Assembly: GCF_947495665.1 (NCBI RefSeq)
Contig: NZ_CANLZV010000002.1
Location: forward strand, 310,001 to 374,000
Reading direction: 5' to 3'
DNA: 64,000 nucleotides
DNA from: an uncultured Sunxiuqinia sp.
GTDB lineage: Bacteria; Bacteroidota; Bacteroidia; Bacteroidales; Prolixibacteraceae
Position 1 is the stretch's first letter. Each line of letters begins with the position of its first letter. The notes under the pieces are model-generated. The model saw only the letters and a list, made by a program, of their open reading frames with translations, was not told where the DNA came from and did no database searches. This document shows positions 48,855-57,168 of this stretch, in pieces. The translations under genes were made by a program, and so were the position numbers.

Positions 48855-49280
48855 TTAGCTAATTTCCAATAATACATCATCTTGCAGTACAGCATCGCCT
48901 TCTTTCACCTTGATGGTAGAAACCTGGCCATCTTTTTCTGCAAGGATCTGGTTTTCCATTTTCATGGCTTCCATGATCAACAGCGTGTCGCCTTCTTTCA
49001 CCTGGTCGCCAACAGCCACATTCATCTTGAAGATTGTTCCTGGGAGTGGTGCTTTTACCTGCATGCCTCCGCTGGACTGTTTTTTCTTGATCATACCTTC
49101 GCCGGGTTGCTGAACGACAGGTTTACGAATCAGCTTAGGCGTTTTAGTTGCTTTAACTTCGCTCTTGATCTGAACTTCGTATTTGGTGCCGTTTACTTCG
49201 ATGGTGGCTACGTTGTCTTCCAGGTCTTTAATATGGACATCATACTCATCGCCACTGATGGTGAATTTATATTTTTTCAT
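48855..49280 (-). CDS. mmdC: Biotin carrier subunit of the sodium-pumping decarboxylase
   Basis: A 141-residue biotinyl protein. The C-terminal domain has VKAPLPGTIFKMNVAVGDQV and IMEAMKMENQILAEKDG, with Lys107 as the biotin site. The N-terminal part (KKYKFTISGDEYDVHI) is a beta-rich domain, joined by a Lys/Gln/Gly linker. It carries CO2 from the alpha subunit to the membrane beta subunit. It is placed between the OadG-like and beta-subunit genes, 14 bases before the latter. It is shorter than the carrier at 19236-19745 and paralogous to it in the biotinyl domain. Confidence 0.92.
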   Translation of the reverse strand: MKKYKFTISGDEYDVHIKDLEDNVATIEVNGTKYEVQIKSEVKATKTPKLIRKPVVQQPGEGMIKKKQSSGGMQVKAPLPGTIFKMNVAVGDQVKEGDTLLIMEAMKMENQILAEKDGQVSTIKVKEGDAVLQDDVLLEIS

Positions 49281-49307
49281 GTTTTGTTTTGTTATGCAAT
49301 GAAACGG

Positions 49308-49673
49308 TTATCGCGGCCAGTTATTGGTCACACTATAGATTTTTGAACTCCATGGCGAATAAGCTTTACGTACCTTTTTAATGGTTACAATATTGCTTTC
49401 TTCGTCGTGTTGATTTTTAAAATAAAGATGAATAGCCATACCAATTGCAGCGGTAACATTACCTTGAATATGACAATCAGTATCTTCTTCTTCGCAATGG
49501 GATTTGGCTTTCTTCGGTTCTTTCCGTTTGAAGTTCATGTTGATCAACTTCGGAAGTCGTAAGAATACAATAACCAATGTGGTTAGTGCAACAAATACGA
49601 TCATAAAGCCGACCAAGGCAACAGTCCATCCGAAATCCATCTGAGAAGCCAAAAGGATTAATAAATTATTCAT
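49308..49673 (-). CDS. OadG-like small membrane subunit of the decarboxylase
   Basis: A 121-residue protein with one N-terminal membrane segment (GWTVALVGFMIVFVALTTLVIVFL) and a charged cytoplasmic tail. This is the OadG/MmdD design, the assembly subunit that holds the alpha and carrier subunits to the membrane pump. The hinge region has a His/Cys/acidic cluster (KSHCEEEDTDCHIQG), possibly metal-binding, since OadG of Klebsiella binds zinc through a His/Asp C-terminus; that comparison is from family knowledge. It lies between the alpha subunit gene (14 bases upstream) and the carrier gene. Confidence 0.8.
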   Translation of the reverse strand: MNNLLILLASQMDFGWTVALVGFMIVFVALTTLVIVFLRLPKLINMNFKRKEPKKAKSHCEEEDTDCHIQGNVTAAIGMAIHLYFKNQHDEESNIVTIKKVRKAYSPWSSKIYSVTNNWPR

Positions 49674-49686
49674 AACTACGGTGTGA

Positions 49687-51246
49687 TTATAATGGAATGT
49701 TTGAATGTTTTTTAGGAGGATTTACCAGCTTTTTCGTTGCTAAGCTCTGTAATCCCCGAATAATCCGGATCCGTGTATTTCGCGGTTCAATCACATCATC
49801 AATGTATCCGTAAGAAGCTGCCTGGTATGGGTTGGCAAATTTCTCCTTGTATTCTTCTTCGTGCTTGGCGATGAATTCAGCGCGTTCGTTCGGATCTTCA
49901 ATCTCGCGTAACTTACGTCCTTCCAATACTTCAACAGCACCAGCAGCACCCATTACAGCAATTTCGGCTGAAGGCCAGGCATAGTTCAGGTCTCCGCGCA
50001 ATTGTTTACATGACATTACATCGTGTGCACCACCGTATGATTTACGCAGCGTGATGGTAATTTTTGGTACCGTTGCTTCTCCGTAAGCAAACATAAGCTT
50101 GGCTCCGTGAGTAATGATACCACCATATTCTTGTCCGCTACCAGGAAGGAATCCAGGAACGTCAACTAAGGTAATGATTGGGATGTTGAAGCAGTCAAGG
50201 AAACGTACAAAGCGAGCTGCTTTCCGTGAAGCTTCGATGTCCAATACTCCGGCCAGGTAGTTGGGCTGGTTGGCTACAATTCCTACCGGTTGTCCATCGA
50301 ATTTCGCAAAACCTACGACAATGTTTTTAGCATAGTTCCGGTGTACTTCCAGGAACTCACCATAGTCAGCCAACGAGTGAATCACATCTTTTACATCGTA
50401 TGGTTGGTTGGGGTTATCCGGAATGATTTCATTCAATGAGTCTTCCAGACGATCGATTGGATCATCACATTCGGTGATTGGTGCTTCTTCCAGATTGTTT
50501 TGAGGAAGGTAAGAAAGCAGTTTGCGAATCATCAGAACACCTTCTTCTTCGTTTTCTACCAAGAAGTGAGAAACTCCTGATTTAGAGGCATGAACTTTAC
50601 CACCTCCTAAGTCTTCGGTTGTGATGTCTTCACCGGTAACTGTTTTAACAACTTTTGGTCCGGTTACAAACATGTACGAGTTTTCCTCTGTCATCATGAT
50701 GAAGTCAGTCAGGGCAGGAGAGTAAACGGCTCCACCGGCACAAGGACCGAAGATGGCAGAAATTTGAGGAATAACTCCGGAAGCCAGGATGTTGCGCTCG
50801 AAAATTTCGGCGTATCCGGCCAAGCTGGTAACCCCTTCCTGAATACGGGCACCACCACTGTCGTTGATTCCAATAACAGGAGCTCCGACTTTCATGGCCA
50901 TATCCATCACTTTGCAAATTTTCTGTGCAAAAGTTTCAGATAATGATCCGCCAAATACGGTAAAATCCTGAGAGAATACATAAACAACACGTCCGTCAAT
51001 CGTTCCGTGTCCGGTAACTACACCGTCACCCATAAATTTGGTTTTTTCCAAGCCAAAGTTGGTACAACGGTGCGTGACAAACATGTCAAATTCTTCGAAG
51101 CTACCTTCGTCCAGTAGCATTTCAATACGTTCGCGAGCTGTGAATTTTCCTTTTGCGTGCTGGGATTCAATGCGTTTGATTCCACCTCCAAGCTTGGCTT
51201 CAGCCCGTAACTCGATTAGTTTGTTGATTTTATCTTGATTGCTCAT
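49687..51246 (-). CDS. mmdA: Methylmalonyl-CoA decarboxylase alpha (carboxyltransferase) subunit
   Basis: A 519-residue crotonase-fold carboxyltransferase. It removes CO2 from methylmalonyl-CoA onto biotin of the carrier subunit, giving propionyl-CoA. N-terminal half: [20 protein letters not shown] and [17 protein letters not shown]-terminal half: [33 protein letters not shown] and [12 protein letters not shown]. Operon order is epimerase, this gene, OadG-like, carrier, beta subunit, so decarboxylation linked to sodium export is the best reading. The paralogue at 17689-19236 is the ATP-driven version. Start ATG 51246 gives the family beginning [21 protein letters not shown]. Confidence 0.93.
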   Translation of the reverse strand: MSNQDKINKLIELRAEAKLGGGIKRIESQHAKGKFTARERIEMLLDEGSFEEFDMFVTHRCTNFGLEKTKFMGDGVVTGHGTIDGRVVYVFSQDFTVFGGSLSETFAQKICKVMDMAMKVGAPVIGINDSGGARIQEGVTSLAGYAEIFERNILASGVIPQISAIFGPCAGGAVYSPALTDFIMMTEENSYMFVTGPKVVKTVTGEDITTEDLGGGKVHASKSGVSHFLVENEEEGVLMIRKLLSYLPQNNLEEAPITECDDPIDRLEDSLNEIIPDNPNQPYDVKDVIHSLADYGEFLEVHRNYAKNIVVGFAKFDGQPVGIVANQPNYLAGVLDIEASRKAARFVRFLDCFNIPIITLVDVPGFLPGSGQEYGGIITHGAKLMFAYGEATVPKITITLRKSYGGAHDVMSCKQLRGDLNYAWPSAEIAVMGAAGAVEVLEGRKLREIEDPNERAEFIAKHEEEYKEKFANPYQAASYGYIDDVIEPRNTRIRIIRGLQSLATKKLVNPPKKHSNIPL

Positions 51247-51270
51247 TGTAATTGAATAAATGATAATTGG

Positions 51271-51675
51271 TTATTTTTCGCTGCAAAATTCAGTCAGTAC
51301 ACCCAAGGTTGATTTCGGATGCAAAAAGCCGATGTTTAATCCTTCAGCTCCTTTACGTGAGGTCTGATCAATCAAACGGACACCATTGGCTTCAGCTTCT
51401 TTCAATGATTCGTTAACATTGTCAACGGCAAAAGCCAGGTGGTGAATGCCTTGACCTTTTTTCTCAATGAATTTGCCAATTGGTCCTTCAGGATCAGTCG
51501 ACTCCAACAATTCAATTTTTGTGTCGCCAACTTTAAAGAAGGCTGTTTTCACTTTTTGATCTGCTACTTCTTCAATGGCATAGCATTTTAAGCCCAAAAC
51601 CTTTTCATAGTAAGGAATGGCTTCCTCTAAACTGTTAACTGCAATTCCGATGTGTTCGATATGTGATACGCTCAT
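51271..51675 (-). CDS. mce: Methylmalonyl-CoA epimerase
   Basis: A 134-residue VOC-fold enzyme that interconverts the (R) and (S) forms of methylmalonyl-CoA. Metal-binding positions: His in IEHIGIAVNSLEEA, His in GIHHLAFAVDN and Glu in GVLTEFCSEK (Glu129). It makes the isomer used by the decarboxylase from the isomer made by methylmalonyl-CoA mutase. It is the first gene of the five-gene decarboxylase operon, 24 bases ahead of the alpha subunit. No mutase gene is in this window. Confidence 0.95.
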   Translation of the reverse strand: MSVSHIEHIGIAVNSLEEAIPYYEKVLGLKCYAIEEVADQKVKTAFFKVGDTKIELLESTDPEGPIGKFIEKKGQGIHHLAFAVDNVNESLKEAEANGVRLIDQTSRKGAEGLNIGFLHPKSTLGVLTEFCSEK

Positions 51676-51914
51676 GCTGATTTAATTTATGATGATTAAT
51701 AAAGTATTTCTGCTTGCCTGTTTCAGGAGTGTTGCTCTTTTGGCGGACCAGACACATTGCTGCGAAAAGTCGGGGAAGAGTTACTTGGAGCTCCTAAAAC
51801 AAAACGATCTGATTTCATTTTTCTTTCTTTGAAATATATTCAAACAAAAGACTCAAAAATTCGAAGTTGATTTAAAAAAATAAACTCTCTCTTTATTAAA
51901 AACATTAAAATACC

Positions 51915-51941
51915 AAAACAGGCAGGTCGAGCCTGCCTGTT
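51915..51941 (-). terminator. Terminator of the CoA-transferase gene
   Basis: AACAGGCAGG (51917-51926) pairs perfectly with CCTGCCTGTT (51932-51941), loop TCGAG. The minus-strand tail is TTTTGGTATTTTAATG. Confidence 0.8.
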
Positions 51942-51949
51942 GTTATGCA

Positions 51950-53266
51950 TTATGCATTTTGTGTTTTTTGTATAAAGTGGAAATGAGAACCGAAGCGTTC
52001 ATAGGCTGCTTTTTCCAATTCTTCACGGTGTTGTGGGTGAGCAATTGAAATAAGCAAACGTGCACGCTCTTGCAAGGTCTTTCCGTATAAGTTAACGGCT
52101 CCCTGCTCGGTTACTACCCAGTGCATGTTAGCCCGGGTACTTACAACACCTGATCCTGGAATGAGGATTGGGCTGATTTTAGAGACCCCTTTGGCCGTTA
52201 CCGATGGTAGAGCAATAATGGGCTTACCACCTTTTGAATGGCCAGCACCACGGATAAAGTCAATCTGCCCGCCAACACCTGAATAGTGTTTAATACCAAT
52301 TGAGTCAGCACAAACTTGTCCAGTAAGGTCAATAGCCAATGCTGAGTTAATGGCTGTTACTTTATCATTTTGTCGGATGACGTGCACATTGTTGGTGTGG
52401 GCAACATCCATCATGGCTACCATGGGGTTATCGTCTACAAAGTCGTACAGGTTTTTGGTTCCCATCAAGAAAGAGGCTACCATTTTACCTTTATCAATCG
52501 CTTTGTGCTTTCCGGTAACCACTCCTTTTTCAACCAAAGGAAGAATACCATCAGCAAACATTTCGGTATGAACACCCAAGTCTTTGTGGTTGCCCAACTG
52601 AGCCAGTACTGCATTGGGGATTCCACCGATACCCATTTGCAGGCAGGCACCATCTTCAACCAACTCGGCTACATTTTTACCAATCTGAATATCCGTTTCA
52701 GTCAGTGGAGCCATGTCGTGAGCATAAAGCTCAATGTTATCTTCTACAAATAAATCGATCTCATTGATGTGGATCATGGCATCTCCCCAGGCTCTTGGCA
52801 CATTCGGGTTAACGGCTGCAATAACAACATCAGCACACTCAATAGCCGCTTTAGTTGCGTCAACAGATGTTCCGAGTGAAACAAAACCATGCTTGTCGGG
52901 TGTTGACACCATAATCATGGCCACATTGACTTTCAGGTAACCTTCACGAATTAACTTTTGAGTCTCGCTCAGAAAAACCGGAATGTAATCGGCATAACCC
53001 GCTTGCGTTTGCTTACGCAGGTTGGCTCCAACAAAGAATTGCTCGGAAACGAAAATTCCTTCAAATTCGGGGTTGGCATACTCAAGTTCTCCTTCCACGT
53101 GAATGTGTTGGATTTTAACGTCGTAGAGCTCTCCGGCGCGTCCACGCTCGACCATTGGTTTGATAAGCGTATGTGGTGTAACAGCCACACTACTTAAGTG
53201 AACACGATCTCCGGATTTTATAACTTTTACTGCTTCTTCAGGAGTAATGTATTTGATTTGCTTCAT
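51950..53266 (-). CDS. Acyl-CoA:carboxylate CoA-transferase (acetyl-CoA hydrolase/transferase family)
   Basis: A 438-residue enzyme of the Ach1/Cat1/4-hydroxybutyrate CoA-transferase family. The catalytic Glu235 is in GVHTEMFADG. The glycine loop MGIGGIPNAVL precedes it, and the C-terminal GVGGQIDFIRGA is typical. It moves CoA between acyl groups such as propionyl-CoA and succinate or acetate through a glutamyl-CoA intermediate. Its place next to the methylmalonyl-CoA operon suggests propionyl-CoA:succinate CoA-transferase, which would release propionate and recharge succinate. This pairing is inference. It has its own promoter and terminator. Confidence 0.88.
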   Translation of the reverse strand: MKQIKYITPEEAVKVIKSGDRVHLSSVAVTPHTLIKPMVERGRAGELYDVKIQHIHVEGELEYANPEFEGIFVSEQFFVGANLRKQTQAGYADYIPVFLSETQKLIREGYLKVNVAMIMVSTPDKHGFVSLGTSVDATKAAIECADVVIAAVNPNVPRAWGDAMIHINEIDLFVEDNIELYAHDMAPLTETDIQIGKNVAELVEDGACLQMGIGGIPNAVLAQLGNHKDLGVHTEMFADGILPLVEKGVVTGKHKAIDKGKMVASFLMGTKNLYDFVDDNPMVAMMDVAHTNNVHVIRQNDKVTAINSALAIDLTGQVCADSIGIKHYSGVGGQIDFIRGAGHSKGGKPIIALPSVTAKGVSKISPILIPGSGVVSTRANMHWVVTEQGAVNLYGKTLQERARLLISIAHPQHREELEKAAYERFGSHFHFIQKTQNA

Positions 53267-53785
53267 AATTGTGAATTAGAATAGATTGCGCTATAATTTT
53301 CGCGACCAAATATAAAAATTAAAACAGCAATCGTATGGCTTCAAATCTTATTTAAAAGGGGTCTAATTAATACGGCCCTCATTGTGAAGTTAATGTTAAG
53401 CGAAAAAATATTAACCTGTATTTTTATCATGTTTCTGGGGAGGATGAACTTTTTTATTATGAACCATGATTCATAATGGAATTTTAAAAGGGGACTAGTT
53501 GAGTGAGGGTGCTCATAGTCAGCTTGTAGCTTCTTGAGGCTTGTTTCGTTGGGGAGTGTTTTTGCAGTGCTTTGTTTTTAGTCTTTTGGGATAGAACCTG
53601 AAAAGAAAACGCATTTTATGAATGCTAAAGGTTATTTGGATGTCCAATTCGGATTTGACATGAGATGCATCGGTAGCCAATGGTAAGCTTTACGAGGTAT
53701 CTAATATATAGATAGGCAGGTGTTTTCAAAACTGGCTTTGATCTTTATATGTTGTCTGGCAAGCTTCAAGGCATTAAAATTCAGC
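53267..53785. other. Gene-free divergent region (about 520 bases)
   Basis: No credible coding frame. It holds the minus-strand promoter of the CoA-transferase gene (listed) and, at its right end, leads into the aldo/keto reductase promoter. No repeat or RNA element is recognised. Confidence 0.5.
53307..53330 (-). promoter_or_regulatory. Promoter of the CoA-transferase gene
   Basis: The minus strand reads TTG (from 53330) and TATATTTG (53314-53307), an exact TAnnTTTG box, 13 bases apart. It is about 40 bases before the start codon. Confidence 0.6.
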
Positions 53786-53813
53786 TTGATCAACCTTTTT
53801 TATGATATATTTG
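53786..53813 (+). promoter_or_regulatory. Promoter of the aldo/keto reductase gene
   Basis: TTG at 53786-53788 and TATATTTG at 53806-53813, with 17 bases between, fit the Bacteroidetes -33/-7 pattern well. The start codon follows 31 bases later. Confidence 0.65.
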
Positions 53814-53844
53814 TTGAAACTAACAACACTAAAATCAGGAAACT

Positions 53845-54768
53845 ATGGATGCTTCCAGCTTCACTCGCCGAAAATTTGTTGCTGCTTTATCGATGGGAAC
53901 AGCACATCTTTTATTCTCAAACCCTTTATTGGCTTCTGACAAAAACAGCTTTTCAACCGATCCGTTGCAGGCGATCAGGCTGGGGCAATCTGGCTTGGAG
54001 ACGAGCTTAATTGGGATTGGGACTGGAGTACATGCCGGAGGGCGTACCGCTTTTTTGACCCGCCAGGACAAGAGCAAGAGCCTGGGGGTACTTCGGCATG
54101 CTTATGAGCGTGGAATTCGCTTCTTCGATTGTGCCGACAGCTACGGAACACATCCTTTAATGAAAGAAGCGCTGGAGGGAATGGCGCGTGAAAAAATTAC
54201 ACTTTGCTCAAAAATATGGGTTCGTCCAGGAGGTATTCCCGAACCTGAAAGGCCGGATGCGGATGTGGTGATTGACCGTTTCAGAAAAGAATTGAATACG
54301 GATTACCTTGACATGGTTCAGATTCATTGCATGGTGGATAGCGAGTGGACGGACACGCAAAAGCGACAGATGGATATTCTGCAAAAGCTAAAAGATAAGG
54401 GCATAGTTCGGGCTCATGGTGTTTCGGTGCATTCGTTGGATGCCATGAAAGCAGCTGCTGCGAGCGACTGGGTGGATATTGTCCATGTTCGAATTAATCC
54501 TTACGGTATTGCAATGGATAAGCCCGATCCGGCAGAAGTTGTTCAGGTTATTAATCAGCTTCATGAGAAAGGGAAAGGAGTTGTTGGGATGAAATTAGTT
54601 GGAAATGGAGAGTATCGGAACGACAGCGATAAAATCAATCACGCCCTGAAGTTTGTCCTTGGGTTGGGGTGTGTTGATATGATGATTGTTGGTTTTGAAA
54701 CCACTGCCCAGATTGACAACTACCTTGACCGGACTAAAAATACTTTAACCGATTTGGCCCGAAGTTAA
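53845..54768 (+). CDS. Tat-exported aldo/keto reductase
   Basis: A 307-residue protein with a twin-arginine signal (FTRRKFVAALSMG, Arg8-Arg9), so it is folded in the cytoplasm with its cofactor before export. The AKR barrel has the catalytic tetrad: Asp and Tyr in FFDCADSYGTHP, Lys in TLCSKIWV and His in VQIHCMVD. It should reduce a carbonyl using NADPH, or work in reverse; the substrate is unknown. Its -33/-7 promoter is just upstream. An exported AKR is unusual for classical NADPH enzymes but common in Bacteroidetes. The next stretch on the right is the YciI-type pseudogene on the other strand. Confidence 0.88.
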   Translation: MDASSFTRRKFVAALSMGTAHLLFSNPLLASDKNSFSTDPLQAIRLGQSGLETSLIGIGTGVHAGGRTAFLTRQDKSKSLGVLRHAYERGIRFFDCADSYGTHPLMKEALEGMAREKITLCSKIWVRPGGIPEPERPDADVVIDRFRKELNTDYLDMVQIHCMVDSEWTDTQKRQMDILQKLKDKGIVRAHGVSVHSLDAMKAAAASDWVDIVHVRINPYGIAMDKPDPAEVVQVINQLHEKGKGVVGMKLVGNGEYRNDSDKINHALKFVLGLGCVDMMIVGFETTAQIDNYLDRTKNTLTDLARS

Positions 54769-54798
54769 CTGTCTTTTGAAATGGAGTTTCACTAGCGT

Positions 54799-55189
54799 TT
54801 AAGGGAGGGCTGTTCCTTTGGCTCCCCACCAGTAAAAGCGTTGCATTTTTAGCCGTCCTTTTTGAACGGCGGGGTCTTCGCGCTCCAGCTATGGTTGCTA
54901 CATCAAAAATGAACAGTCCCCGATAATTTCCTCCATCCTGAAAAGGACCTGCCATAACAAGCTTTCCGGTTTTGGCCTACTTGTTTAAATGAGCCAGGTG
55001 CTGTTGTTGTATTTGATTGGCTTCCGTTGAATCCTGGCTACATTCGGGGCCAGCCAGAAGATACATAAACAAGTAACGTTTCATCACAAATGTGGTGTCT
55101 CCTTCAGTCATTTTGAATTCACGCTGAGCCAAAGCAGGTACTGTTAGTGCAAGAAATAAGGAGAGGTAAAGCAGTTTGAATTTTATGAT
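54799..55189 (-). pseudogene. Decayed YciI-family exported protein gene
   Basis: Read on the minus strand, this stretch encodes an exported YciI-like protein in pieces: a signal peptide (KFKLLYLSLFLALTVPALAQ), then REFKMTEGDTTFVMKRYLF, LLAGPECSQDSTEANQ and HLAHLNK. A TAG stop interrupts the frame at that point, then AKTGKLVMAGPFQDGGNYRG continues to FDVAT. Past that a frameshift or short deletion moves the frame, and DPAVQKGRLKMQRFYWWGAK follows to a TAA at 54799-54801. There is no ATG where the frame should begin; ATC or ATA is in its place. Three separate lesions argue for true decay over a read error. It lies directly behind msrA, with 3 bases between, so it was probably its operon partner. 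Confidence 0.8.
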
Positions 55190-55192
55190 GCC

Positions 55193-55720
55193 TTATTTTA
55201 GTTTGCTTTGAAAGGTCTTTCTGAATTTACTCAATTTAGGAGCAATAACAAACTGGCAATAGCCTTGGTTGGGGTGGTTTTGGTAATAGCTTTGATGGTC
55301 GATTTCGGCTTTGAAAAAATTCTGCCAGGGACTAATTTCTGTTACTATCGGCGCATTAAATATTTTTTCATCATTGAGCTGCTGTTTCATGGTTTCAGCA
55401 AGCTGCTTTTGTTTTTCATTGTGATAGAAAATGACTGAGCGGTATTGCGTACCGATATCAGCTCCTTGCTGGTTCAGGGTGGTGGGATCATGGCTTGCCC
55501 AGAATACTTCCAATAGTTCCGGAAAACTGATTGTGGCAGGATCAAACTCAATTTCAACAACCTCAGCATGCCCTGTGCGTCCGGTTGTTACTTCCCGGTA
55601 GGAGGGATTGATAATTTCGCCTCCGGAGTAGCCCGAGACAACCGATTCAACGCCTTTCAGCTCTTTAAAAACGGCTTCGGTACACCAAAAACACCCCGCT
55701 CCAAATGTTGCTACTTCCAT
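55193..55720 (-). CDS. msrA: Peptide methionine (S)-sulfoxide reductase A
   Basis: A 175-residue enzyme that repairs methionine-S-sulfoxide in proteins using thioredoxin. The catalytic motif GAGCFWCTEAVF (Cys10) is at the very N-terminus, followed by GVESVVSGYSGGE, GHAEVVEIEFDP and HDPTTLNQQGADIGTQYRS. No signal peptide, so it is cytoplasmic. The fold and length match the standard MsrA. The YciI-like pseudogene follows 3 bases after its stop. An msrB gene is not seen nearby. Confidence 0.96.
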   Translation of the reverse strand: MEVATFGAGCFWCTEAVFKELKGVESVVSGYSGGEIINPSYREVTTGRTGHAEVVEIEFDPATISFPELLEVFWASHDPTTLNQQGADIGTQYRSVIFYHNEKQKQLAETMKQQLNDEKIFNAPIVTEISPWQNFFKAEIDHQSYYQNHPNQGYCQFVIAPKLSKFRKTFQSKLK

Positions 55721-55794
55721 TGCTTTTTTCTTTGATTGATTAACTGTTAATTTTCTGGTTGCCTCGTCGCCATTTTGGCAAAAGCAGGGCTGGG

Positions 55795-56094
55795 CTAATT
55801 GTCTAACTTGATTCCAAACCGCCGCAAAAGTTTCTTTTCAAATTTCCAGAAGAAATCAAACTGCCCAAACAAGGTGCCAAAAAAGATTAGCATGATCTGG
55901 TAAGCCGGAACAATGGTAAGAACATAAGTCACAGCAGTCAGCCAGAATGGCCATTCCGGCGAATAATCAACCAGGTGAAAGACCAACTTTCGTATGACAA
56001 GAGCACCACTTCCTGATATGGAAAAAACCAAGAAAATGAGGGCCAGCTGTATGTTTGACTCCACCTCCCATTTTTCTTTTAATCGTTTAAACAT
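55795..56094 (-). CDS. Small two-segment membrane protein (DUF6787-like)
   Basis: A 99-residue protein with two hydrophobic segments (IQLALIFLVFSISGSGALVI and FWLTAVTYVLTIVPAYQIML) joined by VRKLVFHLVDYSPEWPF-type sequence, and a basic C-terminus (FEKKLLRRFGIKL). It looks like the Bacteroidetes-wide short membrane family usually labelled DUF6787, but I recall this only from pattern. No function is known. It lies between msrA and the VTT-type gene, all on the minus strand, with separate spacing. Confidence 0.7.
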   Translation of the reverse strand: MFKRLKEKWEVESNIQLALIFLVFSISGSGALVIRKLVFHLVDYSPEWPFWLTAVTYVLTIVPAYQIMLIFFGTLFGQFDFFWKFEKKLLRRFGIKLDN

Positions 56095-56203
56095 AGTTCA
56101 TCTTTAGAGTTCACTTACTAAACAAGATTGGTGTCGATTGGTTGAAAAAAGCTTGTCTAAATAAGGCATTGCGCTCCCGCTGTGCTTCCCAGAAGATTCA
56201 CGG

Positions 56204-56782
56204 TCAGGCCAATTGGTGCGATTGAAAAATGATGTAGCCGTAGACTCCAAAACGCAGAATTCGAAACAAGGCCAAGTTTAGGTATTTCTTCATGGGATAT
56301 TCTGTAGTGCCAACCAACATGCTAATTAACGACCAGGGAAGGGGGGTAAGGGCTGCCGTGATAATCAGAAAGGAGCCATATTTACGAAACAAGGGCCAGT
56401 ATTTACTAAAGAACTTGCGACCTAGAAAGCGAAACAAAACAACTTTACGCAGGTAGCGCCCAATTAAAAATGCTAAATAGCCTGCAGCGTAGGAAACTCC
56501 GGCGAAAAACAGGACGTTGGCGGCATAGTGCCACACATCGCCTTTAAAGTAAGCCCAAAGCATAAAAATTTCGGGCGGGAACAGGCCGAATAATATTTCA
56601 GAGCCTATATAGATGCTGTAGATAAGCATTGGGCGGCTGTAAAATCGTTCAAGCCAGATGTCGTGATTGTCTGCAATAATGTATTCCTTGGCAAGCAAAT
56701 ACAAGGCTGCCAAAATTGCCATCCAGAGTAAGCCCTTCAGAATATTGTTAAAAAGGAATTTTAACTTCACGCGTAAATTCAT
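56204..56782 (-). CDS. SNARE-associated/VTT-domain (DedA-like) membrane protein
   Basis: A 192-residue inner-membrane protein with about five hydrophobic segments. The signature region of VTT/DedA proteins is present: ILFGLFPPEIFMLWAYFKG, AAGYLAFLIGRYLRK and the re-entrant-loop-like ALTPLPWSLISMLVGTTEY. Members are thought to flip polyprenyl phosphate or phospholipids across the membrane, a family-level idea. The open frame reaches back to 56842, but the first 20 residues run through the palindrome at 56837-56881, so ATG 56782 (MNLRVKLKF) is the better start. Confidence 0.75.
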   Translation of the reverse strand: MNLRVKLKFLFNNILKGLLWMAILAALYLLAKEYIIADNHDIWLERFYSRPMLIYSIYIGSEILFGLFPPEIFMLWAYFKGDVWHYAANVLFFAGVSYAAGYLAFLIGRYLRKVVLFRFLGRKFFSKYWPLFRKYGSFLIITAALTPLPWSLISMLVGTTEYPMKKYLNLALFRILRFGVYGYIIFQSHQLA

Positions 56783-56836
56783 GCATTTTCGTTGTTTGAA
56801 TCCCAATGCATCCTGACAGGCCTGGAATTTGGTTCT

Positions 56837-56881
56837 ATGCACGGGGAAAAGGAATGTGTTTCATTCCTTTTCCCCGTGCAT
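56837..56881. repeat. Perfect 20-bp inverted repeat, loop of 5
   Basis: Bases 56837-56856 (ATGCACGGGG...GGAATG) and their exact reverse complement at 56862-56881 surround TGTTT. It lies between two minus-strand genes. There is no T-run on either side, so it is either an untailed terminator or a repeat-family hairpin. Confidence 0.75.
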
Positions 56882-56884
56882 GTG

Positions 56885-57124
56885 TTAAATATTATCAATT
56901 TTTTCAGCCAGCTGATAGTCTTTGTCGGTTAATCCTCCCTTGCTGTGTGTGGTCAGGCTGATGCTTACTTTTTTGTAAGCATGAATCAAGATATCAGGAT
57001 GATGATCCATGCTTTCGGCTAATTCGCCGACTTTATTGACAAACTGAAGCGCTTCGGTAAAATTCTTAAATGTGAACTCTTTCGTGATTTTCTCTGCTTC
57101 TTTATTCCAATTCATGATCGTCAT
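56885..57124 (-). CDS. 4a-hydroxytetrahydrobiopterin (pterin carbinolamine) dehydratase
   Basis: A 79-residue protein with the family signature DHHPDILIHAYKKVSISL and THSKGGLTDKDYQLAEKID. It dehydrates 4a-hydroxy-tetrahydropterin in pterin recycling, usually to serve phenylalanine hydroxylase; no such hydroxylase is nearby. The open frame is longer (to 57196), but only the part from MTIMNWNKEAEK (ATG 57124) fits the family. ATG 57115 is nearly as likely. It follows the flavoprotein gene with 44 bases between, so they may be co-transcribed. Confidence 0.9.
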   Translation of the reverse strand: MTIMNWNKEAEKITKEFTFKNFTEALQFVNKVGELAESMDHHPDILIHAYKKVSISLTTHSKGGLTDKDYQLAEKIDNI

Positions 57125-57168
57125 TTTATTCTTGAAAACAAGCAGATTGTCACATAGTTCAAGCTTGA

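Noticed and set aside
47197-51246. Oxaloacetate decarboxylase pump
   Set aside because: The alpha subunit is of the crotonase-fold acyl-CoA type, not the pyruvate-carboxylase-like oxaloacetate type, and an epimerase gene is in the operon.
51940-51958. Short tandem repeat ATGCATT after the CoA-transferase stop
   Set aside because: Only two copies, seven bases; not meaningful on its own.
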